DNA of 64,000 nucleotides from Agapanthus africanus (lineage: Eukaryota > Streptophyta > Magnoliopsida > Asparagales > Amaryllidaceae). Shown here piece by piece: positions 10,604 to 21,603 of this stretch. The stretch's first letter is position 1; each line of letters starts with the position of its first letter. The DNA lies in contig JASDDO010000004.1 in the NCBI GenBank assembly GCA_030015575.1, positions 318,006,654 to 318,070,653 of the forward strand. The letters run 5' to 3'. The notes below the pieces were generated by a model. The model was not told the DNA's origin and searched no databases. It worked only from the letters and a program-made list of their open reading frames with translations. The position numbers and the translations under genes were made by a program.

Positions 10604-11977
10604 GACTCGACTTAAATAGTAGAGAGTCCTTTATTTTTCTTGGTCATTCTCTTGGCCCCACAGCGCGCTTAACAAATCCTGAAGGGCCATTGTATAAAGG
10701 ATAAAGGCTTTCCCTTAACCAGTGCAGCTAGTATGGGAATATTCTGCAGGTATTGCTTAATCTCCTCCAGTGCTTGTTGGCATTTGTGATCCTATATAAA
10801 GGGAGTTCTCATCCTCATGAGGTGACTATATGGAAGACACTTCCTAGAAAGGTTTACAATGAATCTTCGGATGTGGGCGAGCTTCGCTTGAAGATACCGC
10901 GATTGTTTTAGATTTCTTGGTGGTGGAATTTCCGTAATAGCCCTAATCATGGAGGGGTTGATCTTGATTAATCGATGACAAATTATGAACCCAAGGAATT
11001 TTCCAGAAGAAACTCCAAAGGCGCATTTCAGCGGGCTCATCTTCAGCTTGTACTTTCGAAGGCGTTTAAAAATAGTCCTAAGATGTTCCCAGTGTTCTTC
11101 ATAAGACTTGATCTTAACCACCAGATCGTCGATGTAGCATTCAACGATATCGTGTATAAGTTCATCGAATATCCTTATTATGTCTCTTTGGTATGTGGTT
11201 CCAATATTTTTCAGACCAAAGGGCATCACCTTATAACAATACATGCCTAACGGGGTACAGAAGGCCGCGTGCTTCTGATCTTCAGAGTCCATCCTTATCT
11301 AACTGTATCCGAAAGATCCATCTATAAATGAGAAAACCTTGTGAGTGGATATGTTGTCGATCATCAACTCCGTGATAGGAATGGGAAAATCATCCTCATG
11401 CCCGGTTGAGATCTCGAAAGTTCACGCATATCTGAACTATCCCATTCTTTTTTATTACGGGGACAATGTTGGTGATCCAATTTGGGTATTGTACTTCATG
11501 TATAATTCCAGTGTCTATGAGCTTCTTGACTTCAGCATTGATGCTCATCTCGAGCTCGAGTTGCATCCTTCTCGGCGATTGATTAACAGGCTTCATTTCT
11601 CGTTTTATGGCCAGCTTGTGCACCACTATTTCTGGATCTAATTCCGACATCTCGGTGTAGTTCCAGGAGAAACAATCCTTGTATTCCATAAGTACATTCT
11701 TCAAAGCAGACACCAATTCTTCGGATCGCAGGTTGCTAAAAAATGTTGGTCTCGGATCATCCTTCATTCCTAAGTTTATTTCCCTCAGCTCATCCTCTAT
11801 GGTATGGATTCTGTCTTCCAGCTCTTTTGGTGATGGCGACGGTTCCAAAATTTCTTCATCTTCGTTTGTGAGACATTTGAAGAGTTGAATCAAGTCTTCA
11901 TCTTCTTCTTCGGTCAAGAATTCTAACATGTGAAAGGTATGGGTTCGCCTCCGCTTTCTGGACCGAGCCGGTCCCAA
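10604..11977 (-). pseudogene. Tat reverse transcriptase (broken)
   Basis: The frames 11396-11977 and 10792-11292 together cover the RT domain. Visible motifs are 'NWITNIVPVIKKNG', 'VQICVNFRDLNRA', 'FCTPLGMYCYKVMPFGLKN' and the active site CYIDDLVVK, with both catalytic Asp residues present. Thumb and connection follow ('KFLGFIICHRLIKINP'). The two frames are joined by a frameshift, and the region between 10604 and 10792 carries further breaks. The upstream acidic segment (11700-11900) is the linker to the third knuckle-like module. Identification as Ty3/gypsy RT is secure. Confidence 0.9.
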
Positions 11978-12664
11978 TCTGATGGCGTAAGTCTTATTTG
12001 ACTCGTACTTCTGTGACGGATCTATCCTCTAGCTTTTAAATAACACGAATTTGCCTCGCTTGTACTGGTCTTCAACCCAATCCTTAAACATGAAGAAGTC
12101 TTCAATCGGGTGGCTTATCACTCGATGATATAGGCAATAATCTGGGCGGTCGACTTCGTATGCCTATTGATGATGCCGAGGTCTTGGAAGTGACATCGTC
12201 TGATATTTCATGACAAGGGCAAATATCTTTCTTGTCTTATCTCAAGAGAAACAATATTTTCACCCCATCCTTTCCAGCAAAGAGGGACTATTGTTGGTCT
12301 CTCTCTGGTGGTCGGGCATCCTGGGTTTATTTCGCTGCCTTTGAAGATTGACAGCGATCATCGCCTTGCTTCTATCTTCATTATCTCAGAATCTTCCTCC
12401 TGAGAAGGAAGGTGGAGGCAGCCGAGGTTGGGGAGACTCATATCTCATTTCTTTTGCAGCTTGCTCATATAGGTATTTATGCCTGGCCATTTCATATTCG
12501 GTCGTTTCATGACTTTGGTTGTCCCGGCTATCCAAACAGGCTTTTCTTATCATCCTGTCGATTTGCTCTTCTAGTGATGGGCTTAAACTCATTTGCGTGG
12601 ATCCTTCTCCTCGCTCAGCTGCGTCTTCTTTTGGAAGATTTTCATCGCTTGAGAGTGTTACCAT
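11978..12664 (-). pseudogene. Tat polyprotein segment with knuckle-like module, copy 3
   Basis: A frame at 12386-12664 (92 codons, with 'SLEEQIDRMIRKACLDSRD') is followed, in shifted frames, by 'DKTRKIFALVM' and the module 'DYCLYHRVISHPIEDFFMFK' (about 12085-12150), ending '..DQYKRGKF'. This is a C-x2-H-x4-H-x4-C pattern whose last Cys is Phe. It duplicates the segment at 15400-15650, including the preceding 'DKTRK' block. Its place directly before RT is unusual, because this module normally ends gag. Confidence 0.65.
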
Positions 12665-12929
12665 GTGGCAACTATGTGTTTTCCATCATTTCTTGGGTTG
12701 GATATATCCCAAACCCGATGTATCGAACTTTCCATCAGACTTAAGTCTATGAGTCCCTGGTGTTTCCTAAAATATCCTGTAGAATCGGTCTCCTTGAATG
12801 GTCTATTCGGTCGGTATCCCTTGTCACTTCAAGAAGTCCTCAAAACTCCTGGCGCGGTATCTTGGCAGGAGGACGGGCTTCAGTCTATCAAGATTTAGAT
12901 CGAGTCCTTCCCATATTTCCCTTTGTATT

Positions 12930-13959
12930 CTAGTTTCTTCTGACTTATAGAAAAGAGTTTCTCTTTCTCCTTATACCTGAAAGGTATGTAGAAAGTCACC
13001 AGCTCCTCCATCTTATCAACATTGATGTTTTCGAGCTCTTTATAGTGTTTAGATGAAACCATAGTAATCTGTAAGACCTGATCTTTTTCATCAAGAATCT
13101 TTATCTACGGATGAGTGGAAAACACGGCATTGGTCTCTTCTTCCGAATCCCTGCTGAAGACCGAGATGAAGGTTGACGAAGTTGGTTGATCACTTCCTAC
13201 CCATGGTCGTCCTGAGAATATTATCCCCTCACCTTCTTCAGAATCGCTTCCAAAGACTGGGGCGTTGGCCATCTGCTCTTGTTTGTCTTCCGGTTTGCGG
13301 CATTTTTCCGTATCTTCAAAGTATGGCAGGAAGTACTTAGCGTCTTCATATTTTCACACCTCGTTTACCGAAAAGCGATTGAGGTCCCCTATCATGACAT
13401 GCTCTTTTCCATCCTTAAAGTAATTCATCCACTGGTGCTGTGTAGAAGGGATAATGTTGTACTCGTGTAACCAGGGTATACTGAGTAAGGCTTTATAACA
13501 CTTCTTGGCTTCAATAACATCGAATTTGATGTCCGTACCCGAAGCAGAGTGTCAAAATGATAGACCCCAGCATCTGTGAAGATTGAGAATCAAACCCAGA
13601 AATAGCGATCTTCTTGCGACCGAGATATCGAACATCCATAGACAGTTCTTTGAGGACCTTGAGATTCAAAAGGTTGACCGAAGACCCATTGTCGATGTGT
13701 ATCTTATTTATCCTCCGGTTGCCGCAGTACCCAGCTACATAGAGCGGTCGGTTTGCTCGAAGGTCCCTAGCAGCGAGTCTTCTATACTGAATGTAATGTC
13801 GGCCTTATTAACCTCTGTGAGCTTGCCTCTCATATCTTCTTCCGCAAAAAACGCTTGAAAGTGCTCGGGCTCTTGCGGCGCCTTGATGAGAACAACTCCA
13901 AACTCTTTTGATAGAAGGATAGCATCATAAATGCTTAGGTGCGATGGCAACTTCTTCAA
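12930..13959 (-). pseudogene. Tat aspartic protease region (broken)
   Basis: The active-site loop IHIDNGSSVNLL lies at about 13665-13700. It is preceded by the frame 13735-13959 (start MKKLPSHLSIYDAILLSKE) and followed by the retropepsin flap/C-terminal region 'KKIAISGFDSQSSQMLG' and 'ALLSIPWLHEYNIIPSTQHQ'. The D-N-G-S form is a common variant of D-T/S-G in Tat-type proteases. The enzyme would mature the polyprotein. At least one stop and one frameshift interrupt it. Downstream to 12930 lies a linker rich in acidic residues with no known motif. Confidence 0.75.
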
Positions 13960-14600
13960 GTGTGCAAAGATATTATAATCAACCTTATTTTTCTTAGGCG
14001 GATGTTATGCAGTGAGATCTCTGGCAACTTCCTCATCCACGTCGATCTCTTCAACAACCTTTTCTTTTCCCTTGTCCTGCTTCCTTTTGTTGGCGGGTCT
14101 AAGGCTCTTTTCTCACATGGTACGATTTCAAAACTGTATATTGTCACACCATTCCGTATCTTCCTCTTCCTCTACATAGCGAGGGTTGAATGAGAATTCA
14201 TCTTCGGAATCGCTTCAGAAGGTTGGAACCCTGGAAGTCCCTTGAGCATCAGCCATGTTACAACTTTCTATTACCGATCTTATTTTATCGCCGATTTCGG
14301 GACCATCTTCTTCAAGCAGTCAAGCCTTTGCCTTTCATTTCTCTCTATTTAGCATCATGTGACGAGAGATATAACAACAACAACACTTCTTGAATTCATA
14401 GCATTCGTCAATGGATTGGATAACCATCTGGTGATATAAGCAGTATCTCGAATACTCTTCTCCTCCCTTGAAATAAGAGACTCCTGGTATATACATCAGC
14501 AGGGGTGGCAGCTTCATCCCCTTAGGGCTTTAGCGGAACGCTTCCCAGCGACGATTTTGCTTTTCTTTATTGGTGGCGGATTCTTCTTCAGCTAGAGAGT
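13960..14600 (-). pseudogene. Tat polyprotein segment with knuckle-like module, copy 2
   Basis: The frame 14335-14517 reads 'YSRYCLYHQMVIQSIDECYEFKK'-like sequence: a C-x2-H-x4-H-x4-C pattern whose second His is Gln. It ends in a run of Cys codons followed by breaks. A basic/acidic linker then leads to the protease. It is homologous to copy 1 and copy 3 but is the most decayed. Confidence 0.55.
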
Positions 14601-15539
14601 TATGTAATTTGCCACTCCCGTGGCTTCTTTATCCAAACGCCGTCGCTTGGCCTTTTCACATAAGACCATTTCACACTGTTGATTCTTTTTTCTTGCTTGG
14701 AAAGCCTTCATCGGCAGCTTATTAATCGAATCTTCCTGGGAGGGGTTTGAAGCATTGGACACTGATCCTGCCCCCTGCATTGCCTTTTAATCTGCCGACA
14801 GTGCATCTTCTTCTTGCTCGACTTTAAGAGTGAGAGAGATTGTGTCCTCTTTCTCGTCGCTTACCAAGGCGTAAGAACCATATGGCATGCATGAGAATTC
14901 ATGTGGCAACTTCTCACATGTTACTCTTCTTCCTCTTCCGAATCTTCCTCTTCTACATCATTATTTCTAAGGATGTGTTATAGGAATTCTTCGAGCATTG
15001 TGGGCATTCGCGCTTTCTGGTTGTACTCTTTTAACGCGTCGATATATTTTTGTAAGTCCTTACGGCTGTCCACATACTCAGCCAACCACACAAGCTTCTT
15101 GGTCTTTTTCTTTTTTCTAGAGGGTTCGATTTGGGGTCTTTTCCCCTCATCATTCGTCTTTGGAATGGGAAGTGGCTTCAGCATCCCTTTAATAATTTGA
15201 GGTTCAATTGGGATCTTCTACCGGATTGCGGGGCATGCATGCATCTTTCAACTTTTTCTTCGTTTTTGGTGAGAGAACCATCTCCCAGGGAGTTTCTGCT
15301 ACCCTCGAACAGGATGCCTCCTGCATATCCGCTTTCTTAGGGGCATGCCTTTGTGGCGGCTCCACCTTCCAGTTGTCTGTCAGTTTGATCTTACCCTGCC
15401 TATACTGGCCTTCAACCCAGTTCTTGAAGACAAAACATTCCTCAATCGGATGGATGACGAGCAGGTAATAAGGACAGTAGTTAGGGTCATTAAACGAACT
15501 GCACTGTGCTGGACGCCGGATCTCAGGAAACGTCACCAT
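14592..15539 (-). pseudogene. Tat gag C-terminal segment with knuckle-like module, copy 1
   Basis: The frame 15204-15539 (111 codons) begins 'MVTFPEIRRPAQCSSF' and has 'NYCPYYLLVIHPIEECFVFK' and 'QYRQGKIKL'. The C-x2-H-x4-H-x4-C pattern has Tyr in place of the first His. It is followed by a basic stretch ('SPKTKKKLKD') and, in other frames, 14978-15184 and 14592-14780, both lysine-rich. This is the expected end of a Tat gag. The upstream 'KTRKYSTLALKNKM' links it to the gag core. Confidence 0.65.
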
Positions 15540-16660
15540 CTTGTTCTTCAGGGCTAAGTCGAATATTTCCTCGTCTTATCATGAGGAAAGAAATATTCAA
15601 GTCCCATATTTTCTTCAAGGGAGGGACCTGAGTGACTATCATTGCGGTGACGTCCTTCCTTGAAGCCACCTGCTTGCTGTTAGTTATTGGTGACAAACAC
15701 TGCCTTATTCTTGCCATTTCCATTCCGAGCTTCTCCGCCGAATGAGAAAAGACCTTTGTCTATCGCATCCAGAGGAGCCATCTTGTCGATGAGCTCTTGA
15801 AAAGTCGTAGGCTTGAAAATTGCAAGGTACGGGAAAATCCGTTGCTTCTTTTCTATAGTGCCTACAAACATGCTTACAGCCGGAGCTTCGACAACGGGCT
15901 GCTCGCATTTGGACCAGAGATTTCACCATCTCATGGCATATTGGACCCACGTCTCACCGGCTCTGGGATTTTCATTGACCAGTGCAATCACGGTAGTCCG
16001 CTCGCTTACACTAGCGAACCTTCGCATGAAGAGGAGCTCTATCTCAGTAAAGGTCTTGACGGAGTCATTCGGAAGTTCAGCATACCATTCGAAAGCTATG
16101 TCTGAGAAACTGCTCACGAACAGATGAAGGAGCAGAATGTCTTTCCCTCCGGTGTTGCCATAGTTGGATCTAAACTGAGTAACATGCCGCTTCGAATTAC
16201 CAATTCCTTTGTATATCAAGAACGTTAGGATCGTATATCCTGCAAGGTATTGTATTTAGTAGTACCAAGCAGGATATGGTCGACCCGTCTTGATTAGTTT
16301 GCCGGCAGCTTTGTTGGCTTGATGCGCTTTGAACTGCTAAGAAATATATTTATCCAGCTGTGACTTGGAAATCATCTCTTCTTTCACTTCTGGTAGAATT
16401 TGAGGGGAGTCATTGGTAATATCCACCGGTGCTTCTTCTGCTTGCTGTTCGGGCTGAGCTATCATCCCGACCATACTCTGAAACAAGATGGACATCTTAA
16501 CCATCCTAGAATTCATCACTTCAGCATTTTCATCTTTTTTCTCGAGAACGCATTTCAGGTAATCAACATTCGACTCCTGACTCATTCTTTCTTCGGAAAT
16601 GACTTCCGGACTTGTGTTAGGCGGTGGAGTCATAAGTTCTGCCGCCTGAGCCATGATTTC
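15523..16660 (-). pseudogene. Tat Gag (broken)
   Basis: Gag forms the particle that packages element RNA. The N-terminal frame 16337-16654 (MAQAAELMTPPP..) is acidic and has a likely coiled-coil stretch ('YLKCVLEKKDENAEVMNSRM'). The core frame 15923-16219 shows the retrotransposon-gag signature ('LLLHLFVSSFSDIAFEWYAEL', 'TFTEIELLFMRRFA'). The frame 15680-15871 continues with 'TTFQELIDKMAPLD'. The three frames are separated by stops and frameshifts. The start at 16654 is chosen because it is the first Met of a long frame, but the frame upstream across the Copia-2 insertion may belong to the same polyprotein. Confidence 0.82.
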
Positions 16661-16866
16661 TCGTGTAATTTTTGTTGATATTTTTTTATAGACCGGGTGA
16701 ATGGTCTGTGAGAAATGGAGTTATGGCTGTCTTCCTTAGAATTCATCATGTAGACTGTGTGAACTACCATGCCCCCAGTCTTGGGGCGTTTAGAGTATCG
16801 ACCCTTGGAGTTTGCCTTTGGCATAGGAACCTTCTCCGGCCTTCCTCTTTTGTGGGGGACCATCTT
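16630..16866 (-). pseudogene. Tat pre-gag ORF, downstream half
   Basis: This basic 77-codon frame (MVPHKRGRPEKVPM.., 'SIKKYQQKLHEKSWLRRQ') stays open up to the Copia-2 insertion point. If Copia-2 is removed, the frame from 27660-27944 reads on into it without a stop. The AT-hook-like 'KRGRPEK' is notable. Function is unknown. Confidence 0.5.
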
Positions 16867-16871
16867 GGAGA
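16867..16871. repeat. Target-site duplication GGAGA, left side of Copia-2
   Basis: GGAGA precedes the terminal TG at 16872 and recurs at 27660-27664. Confidence 0.92.
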
Positions 16872-18863
16872 TGTAAGTCGATGTAGCACACCCCGCGGGT
16901 TCGCGAGGAGATAGAATATTTAAAAAAAAACAATTTTCAAAGCTCGCAACACCGACTTGAACTCCAGGATCGATACTAAACCCTAACGAGCTAAACTTGT
17001 TATGAGGTTAACTACTCGGATTGGAAGTTATATCTCACGTTACACGTCTTTCAGGTCTTCTTTGCTGTCATCCTCGTCATCATAAGATTCGAGGATCGTA
17101 ACGGATCGATGCTTCCCAGTCGGCCTCCTCGAGTCAAAAGACGATCCACCCGAGAGTCTATAGTCCGAGCTTCTACCACAAATCCGAGGTGACTAGGGCA
17201 CCTAGTTCGCTAAACTAGATGGCCTAGATGATGTAAAGAGTGAAGATGGATTAGTTTGTCTCTTGGAACCCTAGGTTTCTCAACTCATAAGACATTTAGG
17301 GTTTAGAGGAGGAAGAAGAAGCTTGAAGAAAAGCTACTGAAGAAATGAGCTTAGAATATCAAGCATGGCTCAAGTGTAGAATAATGAAGCATATAATATT
17401 CTATGAGATAAAATATCTCAAAAATATCTACCATGCTTCAAAATATCTATTTTGTCAAGACAATGAGTCATGCTTCATCCAACAAATATCTCCACCTCAT
17501 TTCCTCCACCTCATTTTAAGTTTTAATTCAAAAAGAAATAAAACCCTAATGAGGTGTCTCCTTGTAGAAGCTTTTCCGAGGAAATTACGAAAATGTCCCT
17601 CATCCGTATATACATACCTGCATCCGTATTTCGAAGAATACGAATACAATGAGACGAAAATAATCCATCAATATAATACTAGGATCTGGCTTAAACCAAA
17701 GCCCACTAGTATTATCCGCCCGAACATTGTACGTGCACAAGTACACGTAAGTGATCGAAGCCCTGCTGTAAAACCATACGGCCTCTACATCTTTTGCCCG
17801 ATGTAAGGAAACCCACTGTGTGGGACTCTAAAGACTCGATAGTACGCTAGCAATAGGTTTAACCACAAGCACGTCAGCAGTACTAGCTGCACGTAACGAC
17901 TATCCAGGTATCTGTCGATAAGAAGGCTGATAAGCAAACTCATCTGAACTCCTACTGAGCCTGTCTGTGACAATCTCCGTACAGTCCGGTCTGTTCATCT
18001 AAGAGTATCGCATATCGGGCCGAGGGGGGCGGTAAACGTTAGACCCCTAATGGCACAATAAGTCGTGTCGGAGAATAGCCCAAGACACCCTGAGAAACTA
18101 CTGGAGTACCTACCAGTAAATCTCGCTTGCCCTGGCCAGGGACTTTGCGTAATGGCTTTCCGAACACAGCGTGATGTCAACACACAATACCGGGAGAGAC
18201 GAATTCTATCTAACCACCACTGCAACCAAGTGCTTCGGGATTGCACCCAACTACTACCTGTTTGCATGACTCCTTTGAGCCGTGGTAGGGTAGTAATCAA
18301 AGAACAGTGGGAACACGCTCGAGGCGAAGTAGCAGTATCAAGTCGACGGACTAAGCTGTGCTCATGTCACCTGGGAACCGCTACCCGACGATAGGTATAA
18401 TACCCACCAACAGCTCCCAACGAGTTATGTCCAGTGTACTCATAACCCAATGAGCACATGCATACTATCTTTAGTACGATGTACTAATGGCTGTGGAACA
18501 GACCATCTCCCCTGCTGGGATGAGAAGCGTATACACTAGTCTACTATGGAGTGTTGAATCCCCGTCTCGATAATCGTACGACTAGGGACCTGTATAAGGA
18601 TGTGCTTATAGAATACCCAGCCCACACTAGTGTGACTGCCATCACAATGCTGGTAATCAAGCAAAGATTCTAAGGGCTCTACCAATATGTATAAGCGATA
18701 TGCTAAAAAAAACACATGCACATATTGAGGTAGAAACAAACAAGATAGCATACTACAATTTTGAGCAAAACTATCAATACAACTGTGAATATCCCAAGCT
18801 TCCATTAAGTAATATACAAACCAGTATGATACAATAATGGCCTCTAGGTTATATACATTAACA
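16872..18863 (-). repeat. 3' LTR of Copia-2
   Basis: 1992 bp, beginning TGTAAG and ending TAACA on the plus strand. About six differences from the partner LTR were counted in a 120-bp stretch (17341-17460). Confidence 0.94.
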
Positions 18864-18877
18864 ATATCCCACTTGCA
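18864..18877 (-). other. Polypurine tract of Copia-2
   Basis: The minus strand reads GTGCAAGTGGGATAT directly before the LTR start TGTTAATG. The same site in Copia-F reads GTGTAAGTGGGAGAT. Confidence 0.8.
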
Positions 18878-18931
18878 CTAAGGCCATGTATTGCCATATC
18901 GTAGACATATCATCTCGATTAGCCTCTCGAA

Positions 18932-19396
18932 CTATATATGAGGGATGGCCTTTGTGAGTGGATCTGTAGTGTTGTTCTCCGTATCTACTCTCCTCACCTC
19001 GATCTCCCGGCGATCAATGATCTCCCTGATCAGGGGGTACCGCCTCAAAATATGTCTGGACTTCTGATGGGACCTAGGTTCCTTCGCCAAAGCTATAGCG
19101 CCGTTGTTGTCACAATACAGAGATATTGGATCTACAATGGACGGAACCACCTGAAGTTCTGTTAGGAACTTCCTCATCCAGACTGCTTCTTGCACGGCGT
19201 CACAAGCAGCGATATACTCCACTTCCATCGTCGAGTCAGCAACGGTGTCCTGCTTGGAGCTCTTCCAACAGACCGCCCCTCCATTGAGGGTAAAGATATA
19301 ACCCGACATTGACTTAGAGTCATCCTTGTCACTCTGGAAGCTGGAGTCAGCAAAGGCCTCGATTTGGAGGTCTTTTCCGCCGTACACCAAGAACAT
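18932..19396 (-). CDS. Copia-2 RNase H domain (open frame, end of pol)
   Basis: 154 open codons holding the whole copia RNase H. Visible elements are 'EAFADSSFQSDKDDSKSMSG' (first Asp), 'SKQDTVADSTMEVEYIAA' (Glu), 'SLYCDNNGAIALAKEP' (Asp) and 'TDPLTKAI' (terminal Asp region). It degrades the RNA strand of the RNA-DNA hybrid. It stays open although the rest of pol is broken; it is separated from the RT frame by a stop near 19440. The frame ends about 70 bp before the polypurine tract, the normal end of copia pol. Confidence 0.9.
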   Translation of the reverse strand: MFLVYGGKDLQIEAFADSSFQSDKDDSKSMSGYIFTLNGGAVCWKSSKQDTVADSTMEVEYIAACDAVQEAVWMRKFLTELQVVPSIVDPISLYCDNNGAIALAKEPRSHQKSRHILRRYPLIREIIDRREIEVRRVDTENNTTDPLTKAIPHI

Positions 19397-19441
19397 CTTC
19401 TTAGTCTTTCTCAGGTACTTGAGATTGTTCTTTATTGCTAT

Positions 19442-20520
19442 CTAGTACTTCTCCCCTTGGTTTGAGTGATACCAGCTTACCACGCTCAGTGCGTAAGCAA
19501 CAACTGGTATGCTCAACATCGCATACATTATAGAGCCTACCGCAGAAGCGTAGGGTATAGATGTCATGCGAGCCCTTTCCAAATCAGTCTTAGGAGACAT
19601 CTCTTTGGAGAGGGTGATTCCGTGACAAGCCGGTAGATTCCCGTGCTTTGAATCTTCCATACTAAATCTTTTCAGTATGGTGTCGATGTACCTAGACTGC
19701 GAAAGTTCCAACATCCTCTTAGATCTATCACGATAGATCTAGATCCCCAGAATGTAGGAGGCATCACCCAGGTCTTTCATGGAGAACCTCTGTGACAAGA
19801 ATCCATTGACTGGTTGTACCATAGGAATGTCATTTCCTATCAAGAGAATGCCATCCATGTACAAGAAAAGAAATACCACAGTTCTCCCTACAATCTTACT
19901 ATAGATGCATGGTTCATCTGGATTTTTGATAAAATCGAATTCTTTGACCGTCTCATCAAAAAAGATGTTCCAACTCCGCGATGCCTGCTTTAGTCTATAA
20001 ATGGACTTAAGCAACTTGCACACTTTCCCACTTCTCCCACTCTAAATGAAACCCTCTGGCTGATCATAGACGCACTCTTCTAAATTTTCATTTAGAAAAG
20101 CCGTCTTTATGTCCATCTACCAGATCTTATAATCGTGGAAGGCAGCAATGGCAAGAAGGATCCGAATGGATTTGAGCATAGCTACTGGAGAAAAGGTTTC
20201 ATCATAGTCCAAACCAGGTCTTTGACGAAAACCTTTTGGAACAAGTCTAGCCTTATAGGTTTCAACATGTCCATCTACACCAATCTTCTTTCTGAAGATC
20301 CATTTGCAGCCTACGGATTTTACCCCTTCTGGAGCAATGTCCAAAGTCCATACTTTGTTGGTGTACATAGACTCCATCTTGGTCCGCATTGCATCCAGCC
20401 ATTTTACTGAGTCACCTCTCTGAATGGCTTGCTGGAAGCTAGTCGGCTCATCATTGTCAATGATGCAATCCTCTTTATCCCCGTCTATGAGAAAACTGTA
20501 GTATCTATCGGGCGGATGAG
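19442..20520 (-). pseudogene. Copia-2 reverse transcriptase (broken, active site YMDG)
   Basis: The frames 20117-21001 (3' part), 19739-20023 and 19442-19714 together cover copia RT. Segments seen are 'WLDAMRTKMESMYTNKVW', 'VGCKWIFRKKIGVDG', 'YKARLVPKGFRQRPGLDYD', 'LLKSIYRLKQASRSW' and 'GSIMYAMLSIPVVAYAL'. The catalytic box reads LYMDGILLIGND: the second catalytic Asp is Gly (codons at 19850-19861). In-frame stops occur near 20116, 20040 and 19738. The 'LYMDDxxLxG' box is close to invariant in active copia elements, so this substitution alone would kill the enzyme. Confidence 0.92.
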
Positions 20521-21603
20521 ACAGCCTACTAAATCTGCGGAGTGGTGTGGGGATGTCCGGTTCTTCTGAAACCTCTGGTTCTACCATGCTTTCAGTAATA
20601 TCTTGTGGTTCTAGAATTTCTTCCAGTTCTATTGCGCTCCCACTTATCTGATTTTCTAAAAATTCAGTTTCCAAGAAGTGGGCATGCCGAGAAACGAAGA
20701 CTTTTTGTTCCTCTGTGTAATAGAAAAGATACCCCCTGGAGTTCTTTGGGTATCCCACAAACTTACACAGTACTGAGGGTGCTTCTAGCTTGTCCGCATG
20801 CTGCTTTTTTACAAAAGCTGGACATCCCCATGTCTTAAGGTACTTAAGATAGGGTTTCTTCCCACTACACATCTGATATGGTGTGGTAGGCACAGTCTTG
20901 GTAGGAACCTTATTCAAAAGATATGCAGCTGATTCTAGTGCATAACCCCAAAAGTATCGCGGCAACTCGGCGTTGCTCATCATGGAACGAACCATATCCA
21001 ATAGGGTTCTATTCCACCTTTCCGATACACCGTTGTGCTGAGGTATGTATGGAGGAGTAAGATGAGTGAGAATTCCATTCTTTTTTAGGTAACTCAGGAA
21101 CTCGGCACTTAAGTATTCACCACCTCGATCAGATCTCAGTGTCTTGATACTTTTTCCTGTTTGTTATTCCACTTCATTCTTATATTTCCGGAATTTCTCA
21201 AAAGCCCCGGATTTATGTTTCATCAAGAAGACATGTCCATACCTAGATAAATCATCCATAAAAGTAATGAAATAGGAATAACCACTTCGTGCATATATAG
21301 ACATTGGACTACACACATCGCTGTGTATGAGTCCCAAGAGCTCGCTCGCTCTTACTCCGTATCCAGTAAGCGGAGTTTTTGTCATCTTTCCTATGAGACA
21401 AGATTGACAAGTTGCATAAGAATGATATTCAAACGGATCCAAATATCCCTCTCTATGTAACTTCGTCAACCGTGTTTCATTGATGTGACCCAGTCTACAA
21501 TGCCATAAGAAAGCCTGATTTAATTTTAGAGACTTTCTTTTAAGTGTGTTCTGCACACTGAAAACATGAGCTTGATTTAATACGAATATTCTATTATCTA
21601 ATG
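20521..21603 (-). pseudogene. Copia-2 integrase, second (RT-proximal) copy
   Basis: The frame 21164-21556 carries the pre-integrase/zinc segment 'HCRLGHINETRLTKLHREGY' plus 'CQSCLIGKMTKTPL' and the first catalytic Asp in 'LIHSDVCSPM'. After a stop near 21163 the sequence continues with the second Asp ('SDRGGEYL'-like) and the Glu region, then 'RYFWGYALESAAYLLNKVP' in the frame that leads into RT. It is the downstream member of a tandem duplication of about 896 bp. The integrase C-terminal region ('WGCPAFVKKQHADKLEAPS') connects to RT. Confidence 0.88.

Noticed and set aside
11345..11641. Plus-strand frames over 11000-16700 (for example 98 and 102 codons)
   Set aside because: They are antisense shadows of the Tat gag-pol frames, which carry recognisable domains on the minus strand.
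17345..17806. Open frame of 153 codons on the plus strand
   Set aside because: Inside the Copia-2 3' LTR and antisense to the element; the partner LTR (26185-26640) breaks it. A chance frame.
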